The notes beneath the pieces are model-generated. The model was not told the origin of the DNA. It did not search any database and saw only the letters and a list, made by a program, of their open reading frames with translations. From Comamonas sp. B21-038 (GTDB lineage: Bacteria; Pseudomonadota; Gammaproteobacteria; Burkholderiales; Burkholderiaceae_C), in the NCBI RefSeq assembly GCF_022387135.1, contig NZ_CP092462.1, positions 992,001 through 1,056,000 on the forward strand: a DNA stretch of 64,000 nt, read 5' to 3'. Positions 34,586 to 45,559 of the stretch are shown one piece after another; positions within the stretch are counted from its first letter, which is position 1, and every line of letters starts with the position of its first letter. A program made the translations under genes and the position numbers.

Positions 34586-35965
34586 TCAGGGCATCGCGGA
34601 CAGCAGGCCCATCATGCCGTTCTGGTCCAGCGGCTTGCCATTGGCTTGCAGCTTGCCATCGGCCCATTGCAGCTCGCTGGCCATGCGGTCCTTGTTGTCC
34701 ACCAACAAGCCCGCGTCCACCAGGCCGGCCAGGCGCGCGTCCACATCCTGCTGCACGGCGCTATCGATCTGCTTGTCATCGATGTCGTCCGAGCCTTCGT
34801 TCTCCAGCACATAGGTCTCGCGCACCTTGCTGGCGTAGAGCGACTGCAGCACGGGCTTGGGCATGTCCAGGCGCAGCAGCGCCTTGAAATCGGTCATCGG
34901 GTTGAGCGGCTTGGCGGCATCGCCCTGGTAGGACAGCGATGCGGCCACCTCGGCCGTTCCTTCGGCGGTGCGCCAGCTGATGCGCTTGACCTCCAGCTCG
35001 GGCTTGCGGGCCAGCAGCTGCTGCATGCCCTGCATCAGCAGCATCTGCATGGCCTGCGGATCGCCCTGGGTCTTCTGCGACTCCTTGGTGAACTGGTTCA
35101 GCCAGCCGGCATCGAGGTTGTGCAGGCCCAGGTCCATCACCATGTCGTCGATCTTGTGGTCCTTCTGCACAAAGGACTTGATCGATGTGTTGATGGTGGT
35201 GTTGACCACCTCGCCTTGCAGCTGGGTGTCTGCGGCCAGCTTCAGGTCGGCAAGCTCGGCCGGGCCTTCGCCGCTCTTGGGGGTGAGCTTGAGGCTGGCC
35301 AGCGCCCATTCGATGCTGCCCACCATGAACTCCTGGCCCTTGGGCTGGTGCATGTCAAAGCGCATGGTGTTGCCGCTCATCAGCATATCGGCGGTCTGGC
35401 CGTCATCTTCTTCACCGGGCTTGGGCTGCACCAGCAGGCTGGGCATCGATGCATCGCCCTTGATGCGGCTGAAATCGGAGGACATCTCGAAATCGGACTT
35501 GAAGCCGCCAAATGCGAGTTTGTCACCACCGAATTCGCCATTGAAGGCGGGCGAGGTCACCTCGTTCTGGGTGCTCTTGGACCAGCCCACCTTGCTCTTC
35601 CAGACCAGCGGTGCCTTGTCCTTGAAGGCCACCACCCACTCAGGCGGGGCATCGGGATTGATCGCAAAGGTGGAGACGATTTCGGCCAGGTGCGCAATCG
35701 GGAGCGGGCCGTGGCTGATGTCATGCTGGGCGGTGAACTGCAGCTTTTCTTCGCCGGTATCCACCGTCCACAAGGTATGGGCGGTCGATGAGAAGATGCC
35801 CTTCTGGTAATCCTGCACCTGCACCAGCAGCGGCGGCTTGCTCCACTCCTTGGCGGCGGTGGCAAAGCCTTCTTCGATACGGTTGCCCACCAGGTAGCCG
35901 GTGGTGGCTCCGCCCGCGGCCAGCACGGCCACGGCTGCGGCAATGCCGATGCCTAGTTTTTTCAT
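34586..35965 (-). CDS. DUF945 (YdgA family) protein
   Basis: This 459-residue protein begins MKKLGIGIAAAVAVLAAGG, a single N-terminal membrane anchor, and continues with the YdgA/DUF945 region (EWSKPPLLVQVQDYQKGIFSSTA). The long remainder is predicted periplasmic with beta-strand periodicity. The start at 35965 follows a GAGGGGAAA ribosome site; the upstream extension to 36133 is not credible. YdgA-family proteins are thought to be inner-membrane AsmA-like proteins but lack a firm function. It sits alone, downstream of ggt on the same strand. Confidence 0.85.
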   Translation of the reverse strand: MKKLGIGIAAAVAVLAAGGATTGYLVGNRIEEGFATAAKEWSKPPLLVQVQDYQKGIFSSTAHTLWTVDTGEEKLQFTAQHDISHGPLPIAHLAEIVSTFAINPDAPPEWVVAFKDKAPLVWKSKVGWSKSTQNEVTSPAFNGEFGGDKLAFGGFKSDFEMSSDFSRIKGDASMPSLLVQPKPGEEDDGQTADMLMSGNTMRFDMHQPKGQEFMVGSIEWALASLKLTPKSGEGPAELADLKLAADTQLQGEVVNTTINTSIKSFVQKDHKIDDMVMDLGLHNLDAGWLNQFTKESQKTQGDPQAMQMLLMQGMQQLLARKPELEVKRISWRTAEGTAEVAASLSYQGDAAKPLNPMTDFKALLRLDMPKPVLQSLYASKVRETYVLENEGSDDIDDKQIDSAVQQDVDARLAGLVDAGLLVDNKDRMASELQWADGKLQANGKPLDQNGMMGLLSAMP

Positions 35966-36173
35966 GTATTTCCCCTCTGCGGTTTGAAACTGTGTTGGCG
36001 CAGCTTGTGTAGTGCTTGGATGCTGCGTCTTGCGTGGAGCCCGCATTGTAGAGGGCGGCTCGCAACCCCGGCAATGCACAGCCCGCAGCCAATGTGACCA
36101 GGTGTTGCGATCCTCGATGGCCAGACACCCCAACGGGCCGCAAGCGGCCCGTTGTCCACCCCATGCGGCCCGC

Positions 36174-38099
36174 TTACTGGCCCATCACAATGCCCTCACG
36201 GCGTGGGTCAGCACCACCAAACCACCAGGATTTGCCATGCGCCTCGCCGCGCGAGATGGCCTGCAGGCCGCTGGTCAGGTTCTGCTCCTTGACTTCGGCA
36301 CCACGGTTCTGCAGGGCCTGCACGGTGGCAGCGGGGAAGCGCTTTTCCTCCAGCACCGTGGGGCCGTTGAGGCTGCCAAAGTTGGGCAGGTTGATGGCTT
36401 GCTGCGGCATCAAGCCCCAGTTGAGCATGCCGTACAAGGTCTTGGTGGTGTAGTGGATGATCCAGGCGCCGCCTGGGCTGCCCGCGCTGATCACCAGACG
36501 GTCGGTTGCCTTGTCGAACACCAGGGTGGGTGCCATCGACGAGCGCGGGCGCTTGCCGGGCTCGACCCGGTTGGCGATGGGCTGTCCTTGCGCATCTCGC
36601 GGTGCCAGGCTGAAATCGGTCAGTTCGTTGTTGAGCAGGAAGCCGCCGGCCAGACCCCGCCCGGTGTTGACCATCTGGCGCGAGCCGAACTGGTCTTCGA
36701 TGGTCGTGGTCATCGCGATGGCGTTGCCGTAGCGGTCCACGATGCTGATGTGGCTGGTGCCGTATTCCTGCTGGTAGGGCTGGCTGGCATAGGCCAGCTG
36801 AACGCTGCCTGGCCGCCCGGGCTGGGCTTGCTGCATGCTGCGCGCGCCAATCAGCCGGGCGCGCTGGGCCAGGTAATCGGGGCGCAGCATGCTGGACCAG
36901 TCACCGGCGGGTGCGCCGACGAAGGCCGGGTCGGCAACGTACTGGTTGCGATCGGCAAAGGCCAGGCGTGAGGCCTCGGCATAGAGATGCAGCCAGTCGG
37001 CACTGGGCAGGCCGTCGGCGTCCAGACCCATTTGCCCGGCCGGCGTGTTGGCCATGATGCCCAGGATCTGCGCCACCGCGATGCCGCCCGAGCTGGGGGG
37101 CGGAAAGCCGCAAAGCCGGTAGCTGCGGGTGGATGCGGGCTGGCTGGCCGGGGCGCCAGCGGCACTGGGCGAGTAATCGCTGCACAGCGCCTGGCGCTTG
37201 ACGGGCTGGTAGGCGGCCAGATCGGCCAGGCTGAGCTTGCCGGGATTGGTGGCATGGCCTTGCACCTTGCGCACGATGGCTTCGGCCACCGGGCCTTCCA
37301 GCAAGGCCTTGGAGCCGTGCTGGGCGATATCGCGCAGCACCGCGGCGTACTCGGGGTTCTTCAGCAGATGGCCTACGGGCCAGGGCTTGCCATGGGCATC
37401 CAGAAAATAGCCGCTGGCCACCGGGTCCTGGCCCAGAAACTTTTCCTGCGCAGTCAGCGCGTTGAGCCGTGCGCTGACCTTGAAGCCATCGGTAGCAAGG
37501 CGGATGGCGGGCTCGAACAGGCTCGCCCAGGGCAGCTTGCCATGCTCCTTGTGCGCCATCTCCAGCATGCGGATGGCGCCGGGCACGCCGACCGAGCGGC
37601 CGCCCACGACGGCGTCGTGGAAGGCCATGGGCTTGCCGTCACGCATGAACAGGTTCTCATCGGCCGCCATCGGCGCGACCTCGCGGCCGTCATAGGCCTC
37701 GACCTGGCTGCCTTGTGCATGCAGCAAGAAGGCACCACCACCGATGCCGCTCGACTGGGGCTCGACCAGGCCCAGCACCAGTTGCACCGCAATGGCTGCA
37801 TCGATCGCCGAGCCCCCGGCCTGCAGCACCTGGTAGCCGGCATCGGTGGCCAAGGGGTTGGCAGCAGCTACCGCGTACTGCTCGGTGGCCCAGCCGGGTT
37901 TGTCGGTCCAGCCGGAGCTGCCTTCGGGCTGGTCAGATGCGGACGGGGGCTGGTATTGCAGCTGGGGCTGGCTGCTGCAGGCGGCCAGCAGCGCTGCCGT
38001 TGCCACTGCTGCCAGAGACAGCGACCAGCGGCTGGCCGTCGTGCGGGATGGCAGTAGATGCGGGCGGCGGGTGCGTGACCCCGGGGACAGTCGTGGCAT
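36174..38099 (-). CDS. ggt: gamma-glutamyltransferase (lipoprotein form)
   Basis: A 641-residue N-terminal nucleophile hydrolase that transfers or hydrolyses the gamma-glutamyl group of glutathione. The N-terminus carries a signal with lipobox AALLAACSS, so the enzyme is probably anchored in the periplasm. The autocleavage threonine that becomes the nucleophile is in EYGTSHISIVD (about residue 450). The substrate-binding glycine stretch SAGSPGGAWI is present near residue 550. It complements gshA, also in this window, in glutathione turnover. A GC-rich hairpin without a T-tract lies just past the stop (about 36132-36153). Confidence 0.94.
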   Translation of the reverse strand: MPRLSPGSRTRRPHLLPSRTTASRWSLSLAAVATAALLAACSSQPQLQYQPPSASDQPEGSSGWTDKPGWATEQYAVAAANPLATDAGYQVLQAGGSAIDAAIAVQLVLGLVEPQSSGIGGGAFLLHAQGSQVEAYDGREVAPMAADENLFMRDGKPMAFHDAVVGGRSVGVPGAIRMLEMAHKEHGKLPWASLFEPAIRLATDGFKVSARLNALTAQEKFLGQDPVASGYFLDAHGKPWPVGHLLKNPEYAAVLRDIAQHGSKALLEGPVAEAIVRKVQGHATNPGKLSLADLAAYQPVKRQALCSDYSPSAAGAPASQPASTRSYRLCGFPPPSSGGIAVAQILGIMANTPAGQMGLDADGLPSADWLHLYAEASRLAFADRNQYVADPAFVGAPAGDWSSMLRPDYLAQRARLIGARSMQQAQPGRPGSVQLAYASQPYQQEYGTSHISIVDRYGNAIAMTTTIEDQFGSRQMVNTGRGLAGGFLLNNELTDFSLAPRDAQGQPIANRVEPGKRPRSSMAPTLVFDKATDRLVISAGSPGGAWIIHYTTKTLYGMLNWGLMPQQAINLPNFGSLNGPTVLEEKRFPAATVQALQNRGAEVKEQNLTSGLQAISRGEAHGKSWWFGGADPRREGIVMGQ

Positions 38100-38214
38100 G
38101 GCGATCTCCTTGTTGTGGCGGCAATGTCTGGCATGCTAACCGCTTTGCCGCCGCAGGCGTAGCGGACAGAGCGGCTGGGACGTTGCAGAATGTTGGCCGC
38201 GCAGGACTACAGGA

Positions 38215-39888
38215 TCAGGCCCATTGCGGCCCAGCCACCTGATCCTCCACCACAAAGCGGGCCAAGGTGTGTGCGCCGCTGTTCGCGTACTGCGGCTGGT
38301 CAATGACGCGCAGCTGGGTGGTCCAGAGTTTGGGGGTGATATCGCAGAGCCCATAGCCGCGTTCATCGCAGCGGGCCAGCAAGACATGGGGGTTGCGGGC
38401 CACGATGGCGTCGACCCGGGCCTGGGTGGTGCCGGAGTGCGAGCTGATCGAGGTGCCACAGAATTCGCTGGCCAGCACGCGCTCGGGGGTGGCGCTCTCC
38501 AGGTCCTGGATGCGGCAGACATAGTTCTGGTGGATGTCGCCCCCCAGCAGCACGGTGTTGCGCAGCTGCGCCTCAGCCACCGCACGCAGCAGCCGTTGGC
38601 GCGCGGCGGGGTAGCCATCCCAGGTATCGGCGCTGCTGCGGCCGCTGGCAAAGTTACGCGCGGCAAACAGGGTTTGTTGGCAGATAACGCTCCAGCGCCG
38701 GCTCTGGGGCTTGTCCGCCCGGTTGCCCGCTAGCTGCGCCGCCAGCCAGCGCTCTTGCTCCCAGCCCAGAAAGCTGCGGCTGTTGCGGGCCAGATCGGCG
38801 CAGTCTGCGGCCTTGACCGAGGCCGGACTTTTTTCTGTCGCTGCGCGGCAGGCCTGGGCATCGCGGTACTGGCGTGCATCGAGCACCCACATATCGGCCA
38901 ACGCGCCCCAGCTTTGCTGGCGGTACAGCGGCGTGTGGGCAGGGGGCAGAGCCAGCCCCGCCTGTTTGCAGGCCACCGAGGCGCGCAGCGGCATGTTCTC
39001 GTAAAACGCCTGGTACGCGGCCATGCGCTTGGCGGCAAAGGCCTGGGTCTTGCCCACGCCATAGTCGCCCACATAGTTGTCTTCGACCTCGTGGTCGTCC
39101 CAGGTCACGAGCCAGGGGCAGTGGGCATGCATGGCCTGCAGATCCGGATCGCTCTTGTGCAGCGCATAGCGGTCGCGGTAATCCTGTAGTGTTGCGGCAT
39201 GGACAAGCGGCTGCAGCCGCGCGAGGTGGCTGCTTTTTTGCTTGGCCGCAGATGCGGGCGAGGCATATTCGTAAATGTAATCGCCGAGAAAGACCACCAG
39301 ATCGGGATCGTCCTCGCGGGCATGGCGCCAGGCGGCGTAGTAGCCATGTTCCCAGCGCTGGCAGGAGGCATAGACCAGGCGCAGCTGCGCCACCGCAGCA
39401 CCGGCGGCAGGCGCAGTGCGGGTGCGGCCGGTAGCACTGGTCTGGCCCTGGCAGTGAAAGCGGTAGTAGTACCAGCGGCCGGCCTCCAGGCCCTGGGCCA
39501 GCACATGCACGCTGTGGCCGCCGTCCGGGCTGGCCATGGCCTCGCCCCGGCGCAGGATCTGGCGGAACTGCGCATCATGGGCCAATTCCCAGTGCACCTC
39601 CATCGGGCGCAGCAGGGGTGTGCTGGCACTGGGCAGCAGCCGCGTCCACAGCACCACGCTGCTGGCATCGGGCTCGCCACTGGCCACGCCCAGGCCAAAC
39701 AGCTGCTCCGAGACCGGCCAAGGCGCCATGGGCAGCGGGGCATCGCTACCCGCCTGCGCGATGGCCGGCAACTGGGCGGCCAGGCCCAAGGCGCCCAGGC
39801 CTTGCAGCCATTGGCGCCGGTTGGGGTGCGGGGCCAGGTCTGGGTGCCCATCTTGGGTCGGGTGGCCGGGTGGTGGTTGCTGCAGCAT
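38215..39888 (-). CDS. phoD: alkaline phosphatase D (PhoD family)
   Basis: This 557-residue enzyme hydrolyses phosphodi- or monoesters in the periplasm with Fe and Ca cofactors. A twin-arginine signal is visible as NRRQWLQGLGALGLAAQLPAIAQA. The metal-binding motifs FLGDYIYEY, VTWDDHEVEDNYVGD and LLGGDIHQNYVC fit PhoD. The start is ATG 39888; the ORF start at 39924 gives no better signal. It is probably induced by phosphate limitation, but no Pho box was identified. Confidence 0.9.
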   Translation of the reverse strand: MLQQPPPGHPTQDGHPDLAPHPNRRQWLQGLGALGLAAQLPAIAQAGSDAPLPMAPWPVSEQLFGLGVASGEPDASSVVLWTRLLPSASTPLLRPMEVHWELAHDAQFRQILRRGEAMASPDGGHSVHVLAQGLEAGRWYYYRFHCQGQTSATGRTRTAPAAGAAVAQLRLVYASCQRWEHGYYAAWRHAREDDPDLVVFLGDYIYEYASPASAAKQKSSHLARLQPLVHAATLQDYRDRYALHKSDPDLQAMHAHCPWLVTWDDHEVEDNYVGDYGVGKTQAFAAKRMAAYQAFYENMPLRASVACKQAGLALPPAHTPLYRQQSWGALADMWVLDARQYRDAQACRAATEKSPASVKAADCADLARNSRSFLGWEQERWLAAQLAGNRADKPQSRRWSVICQQTLFAARNFASGRSSADTWDGYPAARQRLLRAVAEAQLRNTVLLGGDIHQNYVCRIQDLESATPERVLASEFCGTSISSHSGTTQARVDAIVARNPHVLLARCDERGYGLCDITPKLWTTQLRVIDQPQYANSGAHTLARFVVEDQVAGPQWA

Positions 39889-39991
39889 AAGGTGACGGTT
39901 GGTAGCGCAGCATAGCGCTGGCACCGATCCGCAGCATGCTGCACAGGTACCTCGGTGACATCAGTGCAGCGTGGGGAATGGCGGGCATAAA

Positions 39992-40011
39992 AACGCTCCT
40001 TAAGGAGCGTT
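39992..40011 (-). terminator. intrinsic terminator at the end of the rpsA-ihfB unit
   Basis: A perfect 20-bp palindrome, 8-bp stem with TTAA centre, lies 60 bases past the ihfB stop. On the minus strand it runs into GTTTTTAT. Confidence 0.82.
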
Positions 40012-40071
40012 CGTTGGTTTGGCTTTTAACTGCCTGGGGCAGATGGGCCATCCGGGTGGTTCAGCCAGCGC

Positions 40072-40398
40072 TTATTCGTCGTTGTTCTTGAGGCTGGCGG
40101 TCGAGGTCAGGATGTTGCTGGGGTCGTCCACCGATTCGCGCAAGGCCTTGCCGGGCTTGAAATGGGTAACGCGCTTGGCGGGCACCTGCACGGCTTCGCC
40201 GCTGCGTGGGTTGCGGCCCAGGCGGGGTTGGCGGTGGGTGATGGTGAAGCTGCCAAAGCCACGGATCTCGATGCGTTGTCCGCGTACCAGCGAGTCTTCG
40301 ATGGCCTCCAGAATCGTTTTGACGGCCTGCTCCGCATCCCGCTGTGTCAGCTGGTGGAAGCGAGCGGCAAGCTCTTCAATCAGATCGGATCGGGTCAT
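40072..40398 (-). CDS. ihfB: integration host factor subunit beta
   Basis: IhfB pairs with IhfA to bend DNA at sites in promoters, origins and recombination loci. The 108-residue protein begins [14 protein letters not shown] and has the DNA-binding arm signature [22 protein letters not shown] followed by KPGKALRE. It ends a gene string after rpsA, a placement conserved in proteobacteria. The C-terminal tail after residue 90 is a short polar extension. Confidence 0.96.
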   Translation of the reverse strand: MTRSDLIEELAARFHQLTQRDAEQAVKTILEAIEDSLVRGQRIEIRGFGSFTITHRQPRLGRNPRSGEAVQVPAKRVTHFKPGKALRESVDDPSNILTSTASLKNNDE

Positions 40399-40524
40399 AC
40401 GAATGTGGAATCTTCGTGAATCAAATAGTCAAAGCGTTGGTGGGCGCACTGGGCGCCCACCTTGTCTGCAAGCTACCGACTATACCAAGGCTGGCAAGGC
40501 ATGAGCCGGTAGCGGAGCCGTCAA

Positions 40525-42207
40525 TTACTTGTCGGCGTCCAGCTTGGCGCGCAGCAGTGCGCCCAGGCTGGTGGTACCAGCATTTTCCTTGGACGATTGC
40601 TGCGACAGCGAAGCCATGGTTTCTTGCTGTTCAGCGTGGTCCTTCTGCTTGATGGACAGGGAGATGCTGCGGCTCTTGCGATCCACATTGGTCACCACGG
40701 CGGTCACTTCATCGCCTTCCTTGAGCACGGAACGTGCGTCTTCCACGCGGTCCACCGAGATTTCGGAAGCACGCAGGTAGCCGACGATGTCGTCGCCCAG
40801 GTCGATTTCAGCGCCCTTGGCATCCACAGACTTGACCTTGCCGGTCACGATCTGGCCCTTGTCGTTCACGGTAGCGAACGTGGTGAATGCATCGCTGTCG
40901 AGCTGCTTGATGCCCAACGAGATACGCTCACGGTCCACGTCCACGGCCAGCACGATGGCTTCCACTTCCTGGCCCTTCTTGTAGTTACGAACCGCGGCTT
41001 CGCCGGTTTCGTTCCACGACAGGTCAGACAGGTGCACCAGACCGTCGATGCCGGAGGCCAGGCCCACGAACACGCCGAAGTCGGTGATCGACTTGATCGG
41101 GCCCTTGACGCGGTCACCGCGCTTGGTGTTCTGCGCGAATTCCTGCCATGGGTTGGCCTTGCACTGCTTCATGCCCAGGGAGATACGACGCTTGTCTTCG
41201 TCGATTTCCAGAACCATGACTTCGACTTCGTCGCCCAGGGTCACGAGCTTGGAAGGAGCAACGTTCTTGTTGGTCCAGTCCATTTCGGACACGTGCACCA
41301 GACCTTCGATGCCTGGTTCCAGTTCCACGAACGCGCCGTAGTCGGCAATGTTGGTGACCTTGCCGAACAGACGGGTGCTCGATGGATAACGGCGCGACAC
41401 GCCCATCCATGGATCGTCGCCCATTTGCTTCAGACCCAGCGAGACACGGTTCTTTTCGGTGTCGAACTTCAGGATCTTGGCGGTGATTTCCTGGCCAGCG
41501 GTCACCACTTCGGATGGGTGACGCACGCGGCGCCATGCCATGTCGGTGATGTGCAGCAGGCCGTCGATACCGCCCAGGTCCACGAACGCACCGTATTCGG
41601 TGATGTTCTTGACCACGCCTTGAACGATGGAGCCTTCCTTCAAGGTTTCCATCAGCTTGGCGCGCTCTTCGCCCATCGAGGCTTCCACCACAGCGCGGCG
41701 GCTCAGCACCACGTTGTTGCGCTTGCGGTCGAGCTTGATGACCTTGAATTCCAGGGTCTTGTTTTCGTAAGGGGTCAGGTCCTTGATCGGACGGGTGTCG
41801 ATCAGCGAGCCTGGCAGGAAGGCGCGGATGCCGTTGACCAGAACGGTCAGACCGCCCTTGACCTTGCCGGAGGTGGTGCCGGTCACGAATTCGCCCGATT
41901 CCAGCGCCTTTTCCAGGGCCAGCCAGGAAGCCAGACGCTTGGCGGTGTCGCGCGACAGGATGGTGTCGCCGTAGCCGTTTTCGATGGAACCGATGGCCAC
42001 GGACACGAAGTCGCCCACTTGGACTTCGATTTCGCCCTGGTCGTTCTTGAATTCGTCGATTGGCACATAGGCTTCGGACTTCAAGCCGGCGTTCACCACC
42101 ACGAAGTTGTGCTCAACGCGCACGACTTCAGCAGTGATCACTTCGCCAGGACGCATTTCGGTGCGTGTCAACGACTCTTCAAAAAGGGCGGCAAAAGATT
42201 CAGACAT
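40525..42207 (-). CDS. rpsA: 30S ribosomal protein S1
   Basis: S1 binds mRNA leaders and helps start translation. The 560-residue protein has six S1/OB repeats, with recurring blocks such as [40 protein letters not shown] and [20 protein letters not shown]. The start is ATG 42207 ([13 protein letters not shown]), the family N-terminus, rather than the further upstream reading at 42315. A 201-base gap to aroA/cmk probably holds its own promoter and an autoregulatory leader. Codon use is biased as for a highly expressed gene. Confidence 0.97.
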   Translation of the reverse strand: MSESFAALFEESLTRTEMRPGEVITAEVVRVEHNFVVVNAGLKSEAYVPIDEFKNDQGEIEVQVGDFVSVAIGSIENGYGDTILSRDTAKRLASWLALEKALESGEFVTGTTSGKVKGGLTVLVNGIRAFLPGSLIDTRPIKDLTPYENKTLEFKVIKLDRKRNNVVLSRRAVVEASMGEERAKLMETLKEGSIVQGVVKNITEYGAFVDLGGIDGLLHITDMAWRRVRHPSEVVTAGQEITAKILKFDTEKNRVSLGLKQMGDDPWMGVSRRYPSSTRLFGKVTNIADYGAFVELEPGIEGLVHVSEMDWTNKNVAPSKLVTLGDEVEVMVLEIDEDKRRISLGMKQCKANPWQEFAQNTKRGDRVKGPIKSITDFGVFVGLASGIDGLVHLSDLSWNETGEAAVRNYKKGQEVEAIVLAVDVDRERISLGIKQLDSDAFTTFATVNDKGQIVTGKVKSVDAKGAEIDLGDDIVGYLRASEISVDRVEDARSVLKEGDEVTAVVTNVDRKSRSISLSIKQKDHAEQQETMASLSQQSSKENAGTTSLGALLRAKLDADK

Positions 42208-42408
42208 GTATTTCCTTAGACACGGGCAGGTTTCCGGCAGCACCATTGCTGACGTTTTTAAGGCTGGCCGTGCAGGTTGTGTGGTTGTGACGCCACGGGG
42301 TTCAAAGTTAAACAACCCGGCAACCCATGGCGGCTAGATCCACCAGTAGAAGGCTGCAGGGGCGGGTAACACCGGCGCCAAAGGCAGGTGCGAGGCGCAC
42401 GGGGCGCT

Positions 42409-44496
42409 TCAGGCCTGTTCTTTGCCAAACGGCTGTCGCTTTTCCCACCAGGACAGCACCTGAGCGACCGCGTTGTCCACGCTCATCTCGGAGTTGTCCA
42501 GCAAGAATGCATCCTGCGCAGCATGCAAGGGGGCGGTGGCGCGGTTCATGTCGCGCGCATCGCGGGCCTCCAAGTCAGCACGAAGGTCGGCTATTGTAGC
42601 CGGTATTCCTTTTTCAATCAACTGTTTATGGCGGCGCTCGGCGCGCTTGGCTGCACTGGCCGTCAGGTAGACCTTCAAAGGGGCCAGCGGGAAAATCACG
42701 GTGCCCATGTCGCGCCCATCGGCCACCAGGCCCGGCAGCTGGCGAAAATCGTGCTGGGCCTGCACCAGCGCCTGGCGCACGGCGGGCAGCGCGGAGACCA
42801 GGGAGGCGTTGGTGCCCGCTTCTTCACTGCGGATGGCCAGGCTGATGTCCTCGCCATCGAGGCGCACGCGCTGGTCGGCGCCGAACTGGATATCCATCTG
42901 CGAAATCAACGCGGCAATCTGGCTGGCATGCTCGGCATCGATCGGAATGCCGGCGCGCAGGGCCGCCAGCCCGGTGATGCGGTAGAGCGCGCCCGAGTCG
43001 AGCAGGTGGTAGCCCAGCTGCTGTGCCACGGCCGAGGCCACCGTGCCCTTGCCCGAGGCGCTGGGCCCGTCGATGCAGATCACCGGGACCGAGCCGGGCA
43101 CGGCGCGCACGGCCGAGAACATGGCCTCGAAGTAACCGGGGAAGGTTTTGGCCACGCACTTGGGGTCTTCAATGCGCACCGGCAGGCCGGCCGGGTTGAA
43201 GGCGGCCAGCGAGAAGCACATGGCCACGCGGTGGTCGTCATAGGTGTGGATGCTGGCGGGCTTCCAGGCCTCGCGGTTGGCCGGCGGCGTGATGCGCAGA
43301 TAATCCGCGCCTTCTTCGACCACGGCGCCGAGCTTGCGCAGCTCGATGGCCATCGCCGCCAGACGGTCGGTTTCCTTGACGCGCCAGCTGGCAATATTGC
43401 GCAAGGTGGTGGTGCCGTTGGCATACAGCGCCATTGCCGCCAAGGTCATCGCCGCATCGGGGATGTGGTTGCAATCCATGTCGATGGCCTGCAGCGGCCA
43501 GGCACCCCGGCGGATCTCCAGCCAGTTGGGGCCGCTGGTGATGGCAGCGCCCATCGCGCGCGCGGCATCGACAAAGCGGATATCGCCCTGGATGGATTGC
43601 GCGCCCACGCCCATGACCTTGACGACCCGGTCCACCGTGGAGGTGCCGCCCTGCGCATTGGGCTTGCTGCCCTTGCTGGCAGCAATGGCGCCCAGCGCGA
43701 TGAAGTAGCTGGCCGACGAGGCATCGGCCTCGACATGGATCTCGTGCGGGGACTGGTAACGGCTGCCGGCCAGCACGGTAAAGCGCTGCCACTGCTCGTT
43801 CTTGATCTGGATGCCAAAGCGCTTGAGCAGCTCCAGGGTGATATGGATATAGGGCTTGGAGATCAGCTCGCCGGCCACTTCAATGACGATGTCCTGGCGC
43901 GTGGCCACCAAGGGCAGTGCCATCAGCAGCGCGGTGAGGAACTGGCTGGAGACATCGCCGCGCACGGTGATGGGCGTGTTCAGCTGCAGCTGCGCGGCTG
44001 TTACCGGCTGAATGCGCAGCGGCGGAAAGCCGTCGTTACCCAGGTAGTCGATCTGGCAGCCCAGCTGGCGCAGCGCATCGACCAGGTCGCCGATGGGGCG
44101 CTCGTGCATGCGGGGCACGCCGCTCATCTCGAAGTGGCCGCCCAGCAGGGCCAGCGCAGCGGTCAGCGGCCGCATGGCCGTGCCGGCATTGCCCAGGAAC
44201 AGCGCGGTGCTGCGGGCCGCCAGCGCGGGCGCCAGCTGGCCAGCAATGCCGGTGATGTGGTAGCTGTTGAGGTGGGCCGGATCGGTGCTGCGCACCACGG
44301 CGCAGCCCAGTTGCTCCAGCGCGCGCAGCATCACCTGGGTGTCGTCGGAGTCCAGCAGGTCATGGATGGTGGTCGTGCCCGCGCTCAATGCGGCCAATAG
44401 CAGCACCCGGTTGGAGATGCTCTTGGAGCCGGGCAGCTGCACTTCACCATGGGCGCTTTGCAAGGCGGGGATATCGAGAAATGCAGTGGAGAACAT
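42409..44496 (-). CDS. aroA-cmk: fused 3-phosphoshikimate 1-carboxyvinyltransferase / cytidylate kinase
   Basis: One 695-residue polypeptide joins two enzymes that are usually separate adjacent genes. The N-terminal 440 residues are EPSP synthase, with [31 protein letters not shown] and [14 protein letters not shown]. The C-terminal part (about 458-695) is cytidylate kinase, with the P-loop [14 protein letters not shown], the GALYR substrate motif and [11 protein letters not shown]. There is no stop or frameshift between them. It thus makes both an aromatic amino acid precursor and CDP/dCDP. Gene order serC-pheA-tyrA-aroA/cmk-rpsA is retained. Confidence 0.95.
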   Translation of the reverse strand: MFSTAFLDIPALQSAHGEVQLPGSKSISNRVLLLAALSAGTTTIHDLLDSDDTQVMLRALEQLGCAVVRSTDPAHLNSYHITGIAGQLAPALAARSTALFLGNAGTAMRPLTAALALLGGHFEMSGVPRMHERPIGDLVDALRQLGCQIDYLGNDGFPPLRIQPVTAAQLQLNTPITVRGDVSSQFLTALLMALPLVATRQDIVIEVAGELISKPYIHITLELLKRFGIQIKNEQWQRFTVLAGSRYQSPHEIHVEADASSASYFIALGAIAASKGSKPNAQGGTSTVDRVVKVMGVGAQSIQGDIRFVDAARAMGAAITSGPNWLEIRRGAWPLQAIDMDCNHIPDAAMTLAAMALYANGTTTLRNIASWRVKETDRLAAMAIELRKLGAVVEEGADYLRITPPANREAWKPASIHTYDDHRVAMCFSLAAFNPAGLPVRIEDPKCVAKTFPGYFEAMFSAVRAVPGSVPVICIDGPSASGKGTVASAVAQQLGYHLLDSGALYRITGLAALRAGIPIDAEHASQIAALISQMDIQFGADQRVRLDGEDISLAIRSEEAGTNASLVSALPAVRQALVQAQHDFRQLPGLVADGRDMGTVIFPLAPLKVYLTASAAKRAERRHKQLIEKGIPATIADLRADLEARDARDMNRATAPLHAAQDAFLLDNSEMSVDNAVAQVLSWWEKRQPFGKEQA

Positions 44497-44643
44497 GGCG
44501 GGCTCTGCGGTGGGATGGTGGCGCCTGGCCTGCAGTGCAGGCGGCGCGGTGTCACAAAAAGAAGGTGGCGCTACCCGTGTCCTCAGGCAGCGCCACTGGC
44601 TATTATCGGTCCACCGGCTGCGCCGGCACCTTTGGTAGGCGGA

Positions 44644-45555
44644 TCAGACGGTGGTTTTGTGCTTGGAGAGCGACTCGGGGGTGTAGAGCTTGCCTTGCTT
44701 CCACTGGGCGCGCGTGCTGCTGGCCTCGCGCAGCAGCTGCTCGAGTGCGGGCTGATCGTCGGTCAGCAATGCCGCTTCGTAGCTGCCCAGCATATGCTGC
44801 AGCGACTGGATCTGCTTGAGGATCTCGCTGCGATTGGCCAGGAAGATGTCTCGCCACATCTGCGGCTCGGCCGCAGCAATGCGGGTGAAATCGCGAAAAC
44901 CCGGTCCGGCCAGCGACAGCATGCGGTGCGCACCGTCTTGCGACAGCAGCGAGTTGATGTAGGCCATGGCCACCAGATGCGGCGCGTGGCTGCTGGCGGC
45001 CAGCGCTGCATCATGCTGCTCGGGCGCCATGCTGGTGACATGGCTGCCAATCGCTTTCCAGATGGCTTCGGCCTGGCGCAGCTGGGCCACCTTGGTCAAC
45101 TCGGTCGGGGTGAGCACCACCTGGGCATCGCGGTAGAGGTTGACATCGGCATGGTCGACGCCAAACACTTCCTTGCCGGTAATGGGGTGGGCCGGCACAA
45201 AGCAACCAAAGCGGTCGCGCAGCGCACGGCGCGCGGCTGCCACGACATCCATCTTGGTGGAGCCGACATCCATCACCAGCGTGTCGGGGTTGATCAGGTG
45301 CTTGATATTGGCCAGCGTGGATTCGGTCGATGCGACCGGGATGGCCAGCAGCACCAGATCGGCGCCCGAGACGGCCTGCAGCGCCGAGCTGGCTTCTTCA
45401 TCGATGACGCCCATCTGGCGCGCACGGCTGGTGGTGGATGGCGACTTGCTGTAGCCGACAATGCGTTTGACCAGCCCGGCCCGCTTGGCTGCGAGGGCAA
45501 ATGAGCCGCCCATCAGCCCGCAGCCGATCAGCGCCATATGTTCAAACTTTTTCAC
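44644..45555 (-). CDS. tyrA: prephenate dehydrogenase (TyrA)
   Basis: This 303-residue enzyme oxidises prephenate to 4-hydroxyphenylpyruvate for tyrosine. The Rossmann motif FEHMALIGCGLMGGSFALA is at the N-terminus, and VPAHPITGKEVFG is the conserved substrate motif. I start it at a GTG at 45555, four bases after the pheA stop, with GGGAG eight bases upstream. The ATG at 45537 would cut the first strand, and the longer reading overlaps pheA. No ACT domain is present. Confidence 0.93.
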   Translation of the reverse strand: MKKFEHMALIGCGLMGGSFALAAKRAGLVKRIVGYSKSPSTTSRARQMGVIDEEASSALQAVSGADLVLLAIPVASTESTLANIKHLINPDTLVMDVGSTKMDVVAAARRALRDRFGCFVPAHPITGKEVFGVDHADVNLYRDAQVVLTPTELTKVAQLRQAEAIWKAIGSHVTSMAPEQHDAALAASSHAPHLVAMAYINSLLSQDGAHRMLSLAGPGFRDFTRIAAAEPQMWRDIFLANRSEILKQIQSLQHMLGSYEAALLTDDQPALEQLLREASSTRAQWKQGKLYTPESLSKHKTTV

Positions 45556-45559
45556 CGGT

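Noticed and set aside
36132..36153. GC-rich hairpin beyond the ggt stop
   Set aside because: The stem is good but no T-tract follows on either strand, so I do not call it a terminator.
40597..42219. 540-aa open frame on the plus strand opposite rpsA
   Set aside because: It is the complement of a highly conserved ribosomal protein gene. Its His/Gln-rich product has no domain, and such frames are expected in GC-rich DNA.
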